This document shows positions 14,917 to 22,951 of a stretch of 64,000 nucleotides of DNA, piece after piece. Source of the DNA: Stenotrophomonas maltophilia. Its GTDB lineage: Bacteria > Pseudomonadota > Gammaproteobacteria > Xanthomonadales > Xanthomonadaceae. The stretch spans positions 186,001 to 250,000 of the forward strand of contig NZ_NERD01000002.1 of NCBI RefSeq assembly GCF_002799155.1. Direction: 5' to 3'. A program made the translations under genes and the position numbers. Within the stretch, counting starts at the first letter, position 1, and each line of letters starts with the position of its first letter. The notes below the pieces were generated by a model. The model did no database searches, was not told the origin of the DNA, and saw only the letters and a program-made list of their open reading frames with translations.

Positions 14917-17325
14917 TCACCACGTGTACGCGACGCTGAGGTTCGCAGTCGCTTCGCGATACCCATGGTCACCGCGCATCACACCAAAACCACCCCAGGC
15001 ACTCAGCCCGGAACGGAAATCCACACGCGCACCGGCATTCAACTCATAGCGGTTGCGCGGCACGCTGGCCTTCAGGGCCTCATCATCGAACGCCATGCCG
15101 TTGCTGGCACCATCGCGGTACCAGTTGGCCACCACGTACGGGCTGACCGCCGCGCCGGCTGCACTGCGGCCTTCGCCCTGCAGGCGCAGGCCCATGCGGC
15201 CGGACAGGCCGCTGCCGCCCAGGCTGCGCACCACCGTGCCGTTGGTTTCCTGGTGGCGGTCGGTGTTGGCATCGATATAGACCAGCTGCAGCTCCGGCTG
15301 CAGGCTCAGCGCGGTGCTGCCGATCTGGCCGATACCAATGCGGTAGCCGGCTTCCAGCGACGACTGCCAGATGTCCGAGTCGTAGCGTTCTTCGGCCAGG
15401 CCTTCGCCCTGCACGCGGTTGCGGAACTGGCCGCGCTGCACGCTGGCATCCACATACAGCGCATCGCTGCTCCAGTTGCCGTACACGCCCAGCGCGCCGC
15501 CGTTGACCTTGCCGCGTGCGCTGTAGCCGGTCAGCTGCGAACGCGAGGTGGCATCGGACTTGGCCAGCGTACCCATCACACCCACGCGGCCCTGGCCGTT
15601 GTCGAACACGCCGATATCTGCACCCAGCTGCAGGCGCGAGCGATCCACGCGCAGGTCCAGCTGGTCTTCCACGGCCGACAGTTTGCTCTGCGTGGCATCC
15701 ACACGGGCCCAACCACGCACGCCATCCACGGCGGAGATGCTGCCTTGGCGGTCGCGCCAGCCGTGGCGCAGCAGCTGGTCCATCGCGAACTGGTTGGCCA
15801 GGTAGGCGCCGGCTTCCGGGCGCAGCACCGGGCCTGGGTCGATCGGATTGACGGGGTCCACCGGATCGATCGGCCTGCACTCCGGCAGCGTGGGATCGAC
15901 CACGCACGGGTCCGGCGCGCCGGCCAGCGCCGAGCGCAGGTACCAACCGCCGTCGCTGGCATCCTTGAACAGGAAGTACTCGTATTGCCCGCCCACCGCG
16001 CGGCCCTGCAGGTCGAACTGCGCATTGGACGCACCGCCCACGCGGATCAGCTCGATGCCCTTGTCGGTCTTCGCACCGGCGCCACTGGCATTGAGCACGC
16101 GCACGTTCGCCTGGCCGTTGGCGTCGCCGTTGATCACCAGCTTGTCGGTCAATGAGCTGTCATCGCCGAGCATGGTGTTGAACAGCAGGGTGCCGCCATT
16201 GCCGGTGAAGCTGTCGGCAGTGAGGGTATTGAACGTGCTGCCATTGCCCAGTGCCACGGTGCCGGTACTGCCAAGGCTGAGCCGGCCGACGTTGCTGTCA
16301 CCGGTCATCAGCCAGTTGCTGTCGCCGTCGATTTCGGCACGGGTGACATTGATGAAACGGCCGTCGATCTGTGCCTTGTTGCGCAGGGCGACATTCAGCG
16401 AACCCATGGTGGCGAACAAGGAATCAAGGCGGACATCACCCGACAAGCGCGCATCATCCACGGTGAAGTTCACGTCGGTGAACGAGCCGGAAACGGCGCC
16501 ATCGCGGCCTACGCGCAGCAGGTTGCCGTCACCTGCAATCAGGTGTGAGCCATTCGCTACGGTGATGTTGTAGGTGCTCGCGAACCGTGGGATGACCTGG
16601 ATGGCGGCACCGCGGCCGGACTGCAGGGTGGAGTCATTTATGTCGAGCCGCAGCGCGCCGGAGTCAACACGCTCACCCATCAGCAATGCACCCACATTGG
16701 CCGCCACCACCTGTGAACCATTGAGGATATCCATCTGGCCCACCACAAGGCGGGCGCCGATCCCGGTGGTGAAGGGACGGGGCGGTGAGTGGAGGTCATC
16801 AACGCGAACATATGTGCCATCCAGCACGACCGAGGGAGTGAACTGCGAGTCCCAGGCCGACAGGATCGAGGCATCAATGCCGATGCTCGAAGTTGCACCG
16901 GGCACCAGCTGGGCAGCGTCAACCACCACGATGCTGTCCTTCAGCGTTACCGAGGTGTTGCCACTGTCAATAAAGACGCTACCGTCGATCCGGCTTGAGT
17001 TGGCCACAAGCGTGGCTTCACCGTACAGATGGATGGCCTCGCGTTCCAAACCGGTGCGGACGACCCGCGCGTTCTGCAGGTTCACCACGGACGTATCCCC
17101 CGCGCGAATGTGCTGGGTCTGCCCGCCGTTGACCGTCAACTGCGAGCCATTGATGAGCCTCCAGGCCTCGATGGGGTCAGCTGCACCCACCTCGGCGGCC
17201 TGGTCATCCAGATCGCCTGCCAGTACAGCGCCGGCGGGGAGTGAAGCCAAGGCCAGCAGCAGGCTGCGGAACAGCCGGTGCGGCGTCGGCGGTCGAGGCG
17301 AGGAAACGACGGAGCTGAGCTTCAT
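14917..17325 (-). CDS. Type V autotransporter 1 of the tandem array
   Basis: 802 residues, exported and surface-anchored. Signal peptide at ~20-36 (LLLALASLPAGAVLAG). The passenger (~37-470) is a beta-helix-like series of short repeats (NGSQLTVNGG, DSIVVVDA, NDSTLQSGRGAAIQ) of pertactin type, ending in an autochaperone-like segment (RNKAQIDGRFINVT through QYEYFLFKDA). Next come a Cys pair (DPCVVDPTLPEC), a DP-repeat linker, and a beta-barrel of about 300 residues from LRPEAGAYLANQF to the terminal tryptophan (SVAYTW). The region after ~residue 310 is nearly identical to autotransporters 2 and 3; the passenger N-terminus is not. No protease catalytic motif is seen, so an adhesin-like role is likely. 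It has its own upstream region (17488-17545). Confidence 0.9.
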   Translation of the reverse strand: MKLSSVVSSPRPPTPHRLFRSLLLALASLPAGAVLAGDLDDQAAEVGAADPIEAWRLINGSQLTVNGGQTQHIRAGDTSVVNLQNARVVRTGLEREAIHLYGEATLVANSSRIDGSVFIDSGNTSVTLKDSIVVVDAAQLVPGATSSIGIDASILSAWDSQFTPSVVLDGTYVRVDDLHSPPRPFTTGIGARLVVGQMDILNGSQVVAANVGALLMGERVDSGALRLDINDSTLQSGRGAAIQVIPRFASTYNITVANGSHLIAGDGNLLRVGRDGAVSGSFTDVNFTVDDARLSGDVRLDSLFATMGSLNVALRNKAQIDGRFINVTRAEIDGDSNWLMTGDSNVGRLSLGSTGTVALGNGSTFNTLTADSFTGNGGTLLFNTMLGDDSSLTDKLVINGDANGQANVRVLNASGAGAKTDKGIELIRVGGASNAQFDLQGRAVGGQYEYFLFKDASDGGWYLRSALAGAPDPCVVDPTLPECRPIDPVDPVNPIDPGPVLRPEAGAYLANQFAMDQLLRHGWRDRQGSISAVDGVRGWARVDATQSKLSAVEDQLDLRVDRSRLQLGADIGVFDNGQGRVGVMGTLAKSDATSRSQLTGYSARGKVNGGALGVYGNWSSDALYVDASVQRGQFRNRVQGEGLAEERYDSDIWQSSLEAGYRIGIGQIGSTALSLQPELQLVYIDANTDRHQETNGTVVRSLGGSGLSGRMGLRLQGEGRSAAGAAVSPYVVANWYRDGASNGMAFDDEALKASVPRNRYELNAGARVDFRSGLSAWGGFGVMRGDHGYREATANLSVAYTW

Positions 17326-17487
17326 GGGGGGATCCTTGTGTCGGGAATGTGGGAGGCACGCGTCACCACGTAGGCATTCGGATCGGCTCCCGTGTCAGGC
17401 GGCTTTGCTTGAGTGGCCGTGATGGGGGCTGGATGCGAAGGAACGCGTCTCCTTTGGCCGCAGTCTGTGTGCGCAGGCGCGGCCATC

Positions 17488-17545
17488 CCATGCAAAAAGT
17501 TGTAAAGCGCACTGGACACCCCGGTGCCTTCAGCTGCCAGCCAGT
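17488..17545 (-). promoter_or_regulatory. Conserved upstream element of autotransporter 1
   Basis: This stretch is almost identical to 22798-22856 upstream of autotransporter 3 (shared CCATGCAAA, AGTTGTAAAGCGC, CTGGACACCC and TTCAGCTGCCAGCCAG), whereas the flanks diverge. On the minus strand it contains CTTTACAACT and TTTGCATGGG, which could be promoter hexamers. The element is at a similar distance (about 165 nt) from both start codons, which supports a shared promoter/operator. Confidence 0.55.
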
Positions 17546-17679
17546 AAGGCTCCAACTTCGAAAGCGCTGCAGAATCGCGGCGCGTGCAATATGCGAGGCC
17601 AGACGCGCATCAGCACGGCAGGTGCGATATTTCTCGTGGAGCCCAGCCTGTGCTCGGCGCTACAGAAGGCAGAAAGCAG

Positions 17680-17707
17680 AACGGCGCCGGATCTCACCGG
17701 CGCCGTT
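17680..17707 (-). terminator. Hairpin downstream of autotransporter 2
   Basis: Perfect stem AACGGCGCCGG/CCGGCGCCGTT with a 6-nt loop, 10 bp after the stop at 17718. It is homologous to 14877-14904. There is no strong T-run on the minus strand. Confidence 0.6.
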
Positions 17708-17717
17708 CGTGCTTACA

Positions 17718-20180
17718 TCACCACTTGTAGGCGACACTCACGTTGGCCGTGGCCTCGCGGTAGCCATGGTCACCGCGCATCACGCCAAACCCACCCCAGG
17801 CACTCAGCCCGGAACGGAAGTCCACACGCGCACCGGCATTCAACTCATAACGGTTGCGCGGCACGCTGGCCTTCAGGGCTTCATCGTCAAACGCCATGCC
17901 GTTGCTGGCACCATCGCGGTACCAGTTGGCCACCACGTATGGGCTGACCGATGCACCGGCGGCACTACGGCCTTCGCCCTGCAGGCGCAGGCCCATGCGG
18001 CCGGACAGGCCGCTGTCGCCCAGGCTGCGCACCACCGTGCCATTGGTTTCCTGGTGGCGGTCGGTGTTGGCGTCGACGTAGACCAGCTGCAGTTCCGGCT
18101 GCAGGCTCAGCGCGGTGCTGCCGATCTGGCCGATACCAAAGCGATAGCCGGCTTCCAGCGACGACTGCCAGATGTCCGAGTCGTAGCGTTCCTCGGCCAG
18201 GCCTTCGCCCTGCACGCGGTTGCGGAACTGGCCGCGCTGCACGCTGGCATCCACATACAGCGCATCGCTGCTCCAGTTGCCGTACACGCCCAGCGCGCCG
18301 CCGTTGACCTTGCCGCGTGCGCTGTAGCCGGTCAGCTGCGAACGCGAAGTGGCATCGGACTTGGCCAGCGTACCCATCACGCCCACGCGGTCCTGGCCGT
18401 TGTCGAACACGCCCACGTCCGCACCCAGCTGCAGGCGCGAGCGGTCCACGCGCAGGTCCAGCTGGTCTTCCACCGCCGACAGCTTGCTCTGCGTGGTATC
18501 CACACGCGCCCAGCCACGCACGCCATCGGCGGCGGTGGCGCTGCCGCCCTGGCGGTCGCGCAAGCCGTGGCGCAGCAGCTGGTCCAGCGCGAACTGGTTG
18601 GCCAGGTAGGCGCCGGCTTCCGGGCGCAGCACCGGGTTGGGCTCGATCGGATTGATGGGATCAACCGGGTCCACCGGATCAATCGGATCCACGGGCGCGC
18701 ATTCCGGAAGCGCGGGATCGGTGTCGCACGGATCCGGACCTGCCGGAACCTGCGAACGCAGGTACCAGCCGCCGTTGGTCGCATCCTTGAACAGGAAGTA
18801 CTCGTACTGCCCGCCCACCGCGCGGCCCTGCAGGTCGAACTGTCCGTTGGACGCACCGCCCACGCGGATCAGCTCGATGCCGTTGTCGGTCTTCGCACCG
18901 GCACCGCCAGCGTTAAGCACGCGCACGTTGGCCTGGCCGTTCGAATCGCCCTTGATGATCAGCTTGTCGGTAGCCGAGCTGTCGTCACCCAGCTGGGTGT
19001 TGAACAGCAGGGTGCCGCCGGCGCCGTTGAAGGTGTCCACGGTGAGTGTGTTGAACGTGCTGCCGTTGCCCAGCGCGATGGTGCCGGTATTGCCCAGGGC
19101 CAGATGGCCGACGTTGCTGTCGCCGGTCATCAGCCAGGTGCTGTCGCTGTCGACGCTGGCCGAGGTGACGTTGATGAAGCGGCCGTCGATCTGTGCCTTG
19201 TTGCGCAGGATCACGTCCAGCGTGCCCAGGCGCGCGCTGGCATCGTCGCTGGCAACGTGGCCCGAAAGGCGCGCGTTGTCGACACTGAAACGAACCTTGG
19301 ATGCGCCGCTTGCGCCTGCGACAAAGGAGCCAACGCGCAGGAGGTGGCCATCGCCGCCCCGAAGCCGCGATCCATTCGATACCGTGATATCGAATGTGGG
19401 GGCGTGGCCGATCGTAGCGATACGGATCGCCGAACCGCTACCACCGATGACGGTTGAATCATCAATGACGACGCTGCTGTGCAGGTCATCGCCGCTGCTG
19501 TACAGAAGTATGCCGATGTCGTCGGCATCGATGCGGGAGCCGTTGCGTATCGCCACCTGTCCTTGTGCCAAGCGTACCCCGACACCGGTGTGGCCTGGGC
19601 GAGGACGATCAGGCTGCTCGACGCGCACCTGGGTTGCGTCGATTTCAACCTCGACACCCGGGATCAGGCCCGCCCGATGCTCCAGATCGATGCCGATGGA
19701 GGCAGGGCTGAATGGATGCAGGCCTGTAGCGCGAGTGACCTGCACGTTGCTGCTGAACAGACGCGCCGACGCCTCACCCGTCAGCAATAGACCATAGCCA
19801 ACGATCGACGACCGATACGCCGTGAGTGAGGCATTGTCCGCCACCAGGATAGTGGCCTCCATGGTCGATGGAGGCAGGCGCACTGTTGCGTCCGACAGGA
19901 GAATGGTGGAATCGTCGAATGCTTGGATGGCGAGTGTTTCCGCACCAGTGACGGTCAACTGCGAACCCCGCCGCAGTTGCCAGGCTTCCACCCGATCGCC
20001 GGGAAGCAGCTCTACGGATTCGCCTACCAGCTCCCTTGCAACAGCGGTGCTGGGGTTGCAGGCAAGCACCGCCAGCAGGTGGCAGGCAAGAAGCGTGGGG
20101 CGGGTGCGGACACGCGCACCCGCCAGGAGTACTGGCGTGTTCCTCATGAGACAGTTACCGGGCCGGAAGGGGGTATTCAT
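17718..20180 (-). CDS. Type V autotransporter 2 of the tandem array
   Basis: About 820 residues. The start is uncertain: ATGs at 20195, 20180 and 20147 are all in frame and none has a good Shine-Dalgarno; the segment after 20147 (MRNTPVLLAG...LLACHLLAVLACNPSTAVA) looks like the signal peptide. The passenger N-terminus (RELVGESVELLPGDRVEAWQ) is unrelated in detail to copies 1 and 3. From RNKAQIDGRFINVT onward (about residue 335) the sequence is nearly identical to them, including QYEYFLFKDA, a Cys pair (DPCDTDPALPEC), the longest DP linker of the three, and a barrel ending SVAYKW. Only ~50 bp separates it from copy 3 upstream, so it is probably cotranscribed with copy 3. Confidence 0.88.
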   Translation of the reverse strand: MNTPFRPGNCLMRNTPVLLAGARVRTRPTLLACHLLAVLACNPSTAVARELVGESVELLPGDRVEAWQLRRGSQLTVTGAETLAIQAFDDSTILLSDATVRLPPSTMEATILVADNASLTAYRSSIVGYGLLLTGEASARLFSSNVQVTRATGLHPFSPASIGIDLEHRAGLIPGVEVEIDATQVRVEQPDRPRPGHTGVGVRLAQGQVAIRNGSRIDADDIGILLYSSGDDLHSSVVIDDSTVIGGSGSAIRIATIGHAPTFDITVSNGSRLRGGDGHLLRVGSFVAGASGASKVRFSVDNARLSGHVASDDASARLGTLDVILRNKAQIDGRFINVTSASVDSDSTWLMTGDSNVGHLALGNTGTIALGNGSTFNTLTVDTFNGAGGTLLFNTQLGDDSSATDKLIIKGDSNGQANVRVLNAGGAGAKTDNGIELIRVGGASNGQFDLQGRAVGGQYEYFLFKDATNGGWYLRSQVPAGPDPCDTDPALPECAPVDPIDPVDPVDPINPIEPNPVLRPEAGAYLANQFALDQLLRHGLRDRQGGSATAADGVRGWARVDTTQSKLSAVEDQLDLRVDRSRLQLGADVGVFDNGQDRVGVMGTLAKSDATSRSQLTGYSARGKVNGGALGVYGNWSSDALYVDASVQRGQFRNRVQGEGLAEERYDSDIWQSSLEAGYRFGIGQIGSTALSLQPELQLVYVDANTDRHQETNGTVVRSLGDSGLSGRMGLRLQGEGRSAAGASVSPYVVANWYRDGASNGMAFDDEALKASVPRNRYELNAGARVDFRSGLSAWGGFGVMRGDHGYREATANVSVAYKW

Positions 20181-20185
20181 GGAGA

Positions 20186-20217
20186 CGGAACCCATTTCCT
20201 ACGAAAGGGGCTCCGCC
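20186..20217. repeat. Diverged GGGGTC-type palindrome at the start of autotransporter 2
   Basis: CGGAACCCATTTCC and GAAAGGGGCTCCG form imperfect arms around TAC. This is the same plan as the 39-bp repeats but lacks the outer GGGGT. It overlaps the most upstream candidate ATG of autotransporter 2 (20195) and fills the gap to the stop of copy 3. Confidence 0.55.
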
Positions 20218-20228
20218 GCAGTGAGCGG

Positions 20229-22631
20229 TTACCAGCGATAGGCAACACTTACATTGGCCGTCGCTTCGCGATACCCATGGTCACCGCGCATCACGCCAAA
20301 CCCACCCCAGGCACTCAGCCCGGAACGGAAGTCCACCCGCGCACCTGCATTCAATTCGTAGCGATTGCGCGGCACGCTGGCGTTCAGTGCTTCCTCGTCA
20401 AACACCATGCCGTTGCTGGCGCCATCGCGGTACCAGTTCGCCACCACGTACGGGCTGACTGAGGCACCGGCTGCACTGCGGCCTTCGCCCTGCAGGCGCA
20501 GGCCCATGCGGCCGGACAGGCCGCTGTCGCCCAGGCTGCGCACCACGGTGCCATTGGTTTCCTGGCGGCGGTCGGTGTTGGCGTCGGCGTAGACCAGCTG
20601 CAGTTCCGGTTGCAGGCTCAGCGCGGTGCTACCGATCTGGCCGATACCAAAGCGATAGCCGGCTTCCAGCGACGACTGCCAGATATGCGAGTCGTAGCGT
20701 TCCTCGGCCAGGCCTTCGCCCTGCACGCGGTTGCGGAACTGGCCGCGCTGCACGCTGGCATCCACATACAGTGCATCGTTGTTCCAGTTGCCGTACACGC
20801 CCAGCGCACCACCGTTGACCTTGCCGCGTGCGCTGTAGCCGGTCAGCTGCGAACGCGAGGTGGCATCGGATTTGGCCAGCGTGCCCATCACGCCCACGCG
20901 GCCCTGGCCATTGTCGAACACGCCCACGTCCGCACCCAGCTGCAGGCGCGAGCGGTCCACGCGCAGGTCCAGCTGGTCTTCCACCGCAGACAGCTTGCTC
21001 TGCGTGGCATCCACACGGGCCCAACCACGAATGCCATCCGCTGCGGCAGCGCCGCCCTGGCGGTCGCGCCAGCCGTGGCGCAGCAGCTGGTCCATCGCGA
21101 ACTGATTGACGAGGTAGGCGCCGGCCTCCGGGCGCAGCACCGGGGTGGGGTCGATCGGGTCAATGGGATCAACCGGGTCCACTGGATCGATCGGCGTGCA
21201 CTCCGGCAGCGTGGGATCCACCACGCACGGATCCGGCGCACCGGCCAGTTCCGAGCGCAGGTACCAGCCGCCATTGGTCGCGTCCTTGAACAGGAAGTAC
21301 TCGTATTGCCCGCCCACCGCGCGGCCCTGCAGGTCCAACTGCGCATTCGATGCACCGCCGACGCGGATCAGTTCGATGCCCTTGTCGGTCTTCGCACCGG
21401 CACCGCCAGCGTTGAGCACGCGCACGTTGGCCTGGCCGTTCGAATCGCCCTTGATGATCAGCCTGTCGGTGGCCGAGCTGTCGTCGCCCAGCTGGGTGTT
21501 GAACAGCAGGGTGCCGCCGGCGCCGTCGAAGGTATCCACGCTGAGCGTGTTGAACGTGCTGCCATTGCCCAGCGCCACGGTGCCCGTGTTGCCCAGCGCC
21601 AGGTGGCCGACATTGCTGTCGCCGGTCATCAGCCAGGTGCTGTCGCTGTCGATGCTGGCCGAGGTGACGTTGATGAAGCGGCCATCAATCTGTGCCTTGT
21701 TGCGCAGGATCACGTCGAGGACGCCATTGGACACGGTCGCCGCATCGAGGTTGACGTTGCCGATCAAGCGCGCGTCATTCACGGTGAAGTTGACGCGGCT
21801 TTCAGCAGCAATGGGATTGCCGCTCCACGACTTCACCAGCAGAAGGTTGCCGTCACCTGCAATCAGTTGCGAGCCGTTGGCGACGGTGATGCGGTAGTCC
21901 GCATCAGATGCGCGCTGCGCGACCCGGATAGCAGCACCGCGACGGGACTGCAGCACGGAGTTGTCAACGCGGAGCGTCATTGGGGCTTGCCCGGCGGTGG
22001 AGGGCGCAAGCAGGGCGGCCATGTTAGCCGCGTCGACCCGGGAGCCTTCAAGGTGAACCTCGCCCCCCATCACGCGCACGCCCAGACCACTGTTGATGTC
22101 CGGCGTACCCGGTGCGTCCTCGACACGAAGGGTGCTGTTGCGAACCGTTACGAATGCGTTCTCGGGGTTGGCACCACCGGCAGGAGACAGGCCGATACCC
22201 ACGCTGGCGTTGCCGGGGTGCACGCCCCCACCTGCGGTCACAGAGATCTGGCTGTCCTCGATCCATGCAGTACTGCTGTTGACGAGATGGAGACCGCCAT
22301 TGAACTGCGTCGATCGAGCCGCCAGCATCGAGGTGCCGGAAAGACTCACGGCTGATCCTATCGACGCCGCGTTCACCGTAGCGTTGGAGAGCACGATGGA
22401 TGAGTCATTGGCAGTCAGGTTGTGCGTGGCGCCGCCGTCTACAGTCAGCAGCGAGCCGTTCTTCAACGTCCACGCTTCGGTCGGGTCAGCGGCGCCCACA
22501 TCGGCGGTCTGCCCATCCAGATTGCCGGCAAGGGCAGCGCCGGTAGGGAGCGCGGCCAAGGCCAGCAGCAAGCTGCGGCACAGCAGGCGGGGCGCCGGAG
22601 CGCGGCAGGAGGCGGCGGCGATGTGCTGCAT
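20229..22631 (-). CDS. Type V autotransporter 3 of the tandem array
   Basis: 800 residues. It starts MQHIAAASCRAPAPRLLCRS with a signal peptide ending near GAALAG. The mature N-terminus (NLDGQTADVGAADPTEAW) resembles copy 1, and the middle passenger (residues ~100-310) is its own. The shared module starts near RNKAQIDGRFINVTSAS, then QYEYFLFKDA, DPCVVDPTLPEC, a DP linker and a barrel ending SVAYRW. The C-terminal aromatic residue fits a BAM substrate. It is the first minus-strand gene of the array, with the conserved upstream element at 22798-22856, and is divergent from autotransporter 4. Confidence 0.9.
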   Translation of the reverse strand: MQHIAAASCRAPAPRLLCRSLLLALAALPTGAALAGNLDGQTADVGAADPTEAWTLKNGSLLTVDGGATHNLTANDSSIVLSNATVNAASIGSAVSLSGTSMLAARSTQFNGGLHLVNSSTAWIEDSQISVTAGGGVHPGNASVGIGLSPAGGANPENAFVTVRNSTLRVEDAPGTPDINSGLGVRVMGGEVHLEGSRVDAANMAALLAPSTAGQAPMTLRVDNSVLQSRRGAAIRVAQRASDADYRITVANGSQLIAGDGNLLLVKSWSGNPIAAESRVNFTVNDARLIGNVNLDAATVSNGVLDVILRNKAQIDGRFINVTSASIDSDSTWLMTGDSNVGHLALGNTGTVALGNGSTFNTLSVDTFDGAGGTLLFNTQLGDDSSATDRLIIKGDSNGQANVRVLNAGGAGAKTDKGIELIRVGGASNAQLDLQGRAVGGQYEYFLFKDATNGGWYLRSELAGAPDPCVVDPTLPECTPIDPVDPVDPIDPIDPTPVLRPEAGAYLVNQFAMDQLLRHGWRDRQGGAAAADGIRGWARVDATQSKLSAVEDQLDLRVDRSRLQLGADVGVFDNGQGRVGVMGTLAKSDATSRSQLTGYSARGKVNGGALGVYGNWNNDALYVDASVQRGQFRNRVQGEGLAEERYDSHIWQSSLEAGYRFGIGQIGSTALSLQPELQLVYADANTDRRQETNGTVVRSLGDSGLSGRMGLRLQGEGRSAAGASVSPYVVANWYRDGASNGMVFDEEALNASVPRNRYELNAGARVDFRSGLSAWGGFGVMRGDHGYREATANVSVAYRW

Positions 22632-22797
22632 GGGAAGTCCTTGTGTCGAAAAAGGGGGAGAGACACGTCACACCACACGAACGCATTCAGATCGAAGCCG
22701 GCACGCTGCGTCCATGTGAAGCTGCAGTGAGGGGTTGGGTCAAATACGAAGCCATATGTCTCCACTGGCGGCAGTCTCTGCGAGCGGGTCCGACCGT

Positions 22798-22856
22798 CCC
22801 ATGCAAATAGTTGTAAAGCGCGCTGGACACCCGCTGTGTCTTCAGCTGCCAGCCAG
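22798..22856 (-). promoter_or_regulatory. Conserved upstream element of autotransporter 3
   Basis: Near-identical to 17488-17545 (shared AGTTGTAAAGCGC, CTGGACACCC, TTCAGCTGCCAGCCAG). It lies about 170 nt upstream of the autotransporter 3 start and likely contains its promoter. Confidence 0.55.
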
Positions 22857-22858
22857 CA

Positions 22859-22877
22859 CTGCGACAACCTGTCGCAG
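22859..22877. promoter_or_regulatory. Inverted repeat CTGCGAC-N5-GTCGCAG
   Basis: A perfect 7-bp inverted repeat with a 5-bp spacer in the divergent region, next to the conserved element and 75 nt before the GTG of autotransporter 4. Symmetry and position suggest a dimeric-regulator operator; the regulator is unknown. A short hairpin in the leader RNA is the alternative. Confidence 0.4.
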
Positions 22878-22951
22878 GTGGGTTACAAGGCATTCGATGG
22901 TGCAGCCGGATGCGCGGATCGAGCATGTCGCCTCTTTTCAGGAGCGACCCC

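Larger units (their letters stand above)
17326..17717. other. Intergenic region between autotransporters 1 and 2
   Basis: 392 bp without a gene. It contains the conserved upstream element of autotransporter 1 (17488-17545), an imperfect SMAG-like unit (17633-17663, GGAGCCCAGC...GCTCGGCGCTAC) and the hairpin after autotransporter 2 (17680-17707). Confidence 0.6.
22632..22951. other. Divergent intergenic region between autotransporters 3 and 4
   Basis: 320 bp carrying the control regions of both genes. It holds the conserved element 22798-22856 and the palindrome 22859-22877. No gene is supported; ORFs through it are extensions of the neighbours. Confidence 0.6.

Noticed and set aside
17322..17555. 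Minus-strand ORF across the conserved upstream element, with a WLAAE...SALYNFLHG pattern also seen near 22.8 kb
   Set aside because: The similarity of the two predicted peptides is explained by the conserved promoter-region DNA. The frames are not maintained to the same end and no start with a ribosome site is shared. A leader peptide cannot be excluded but is not supported.
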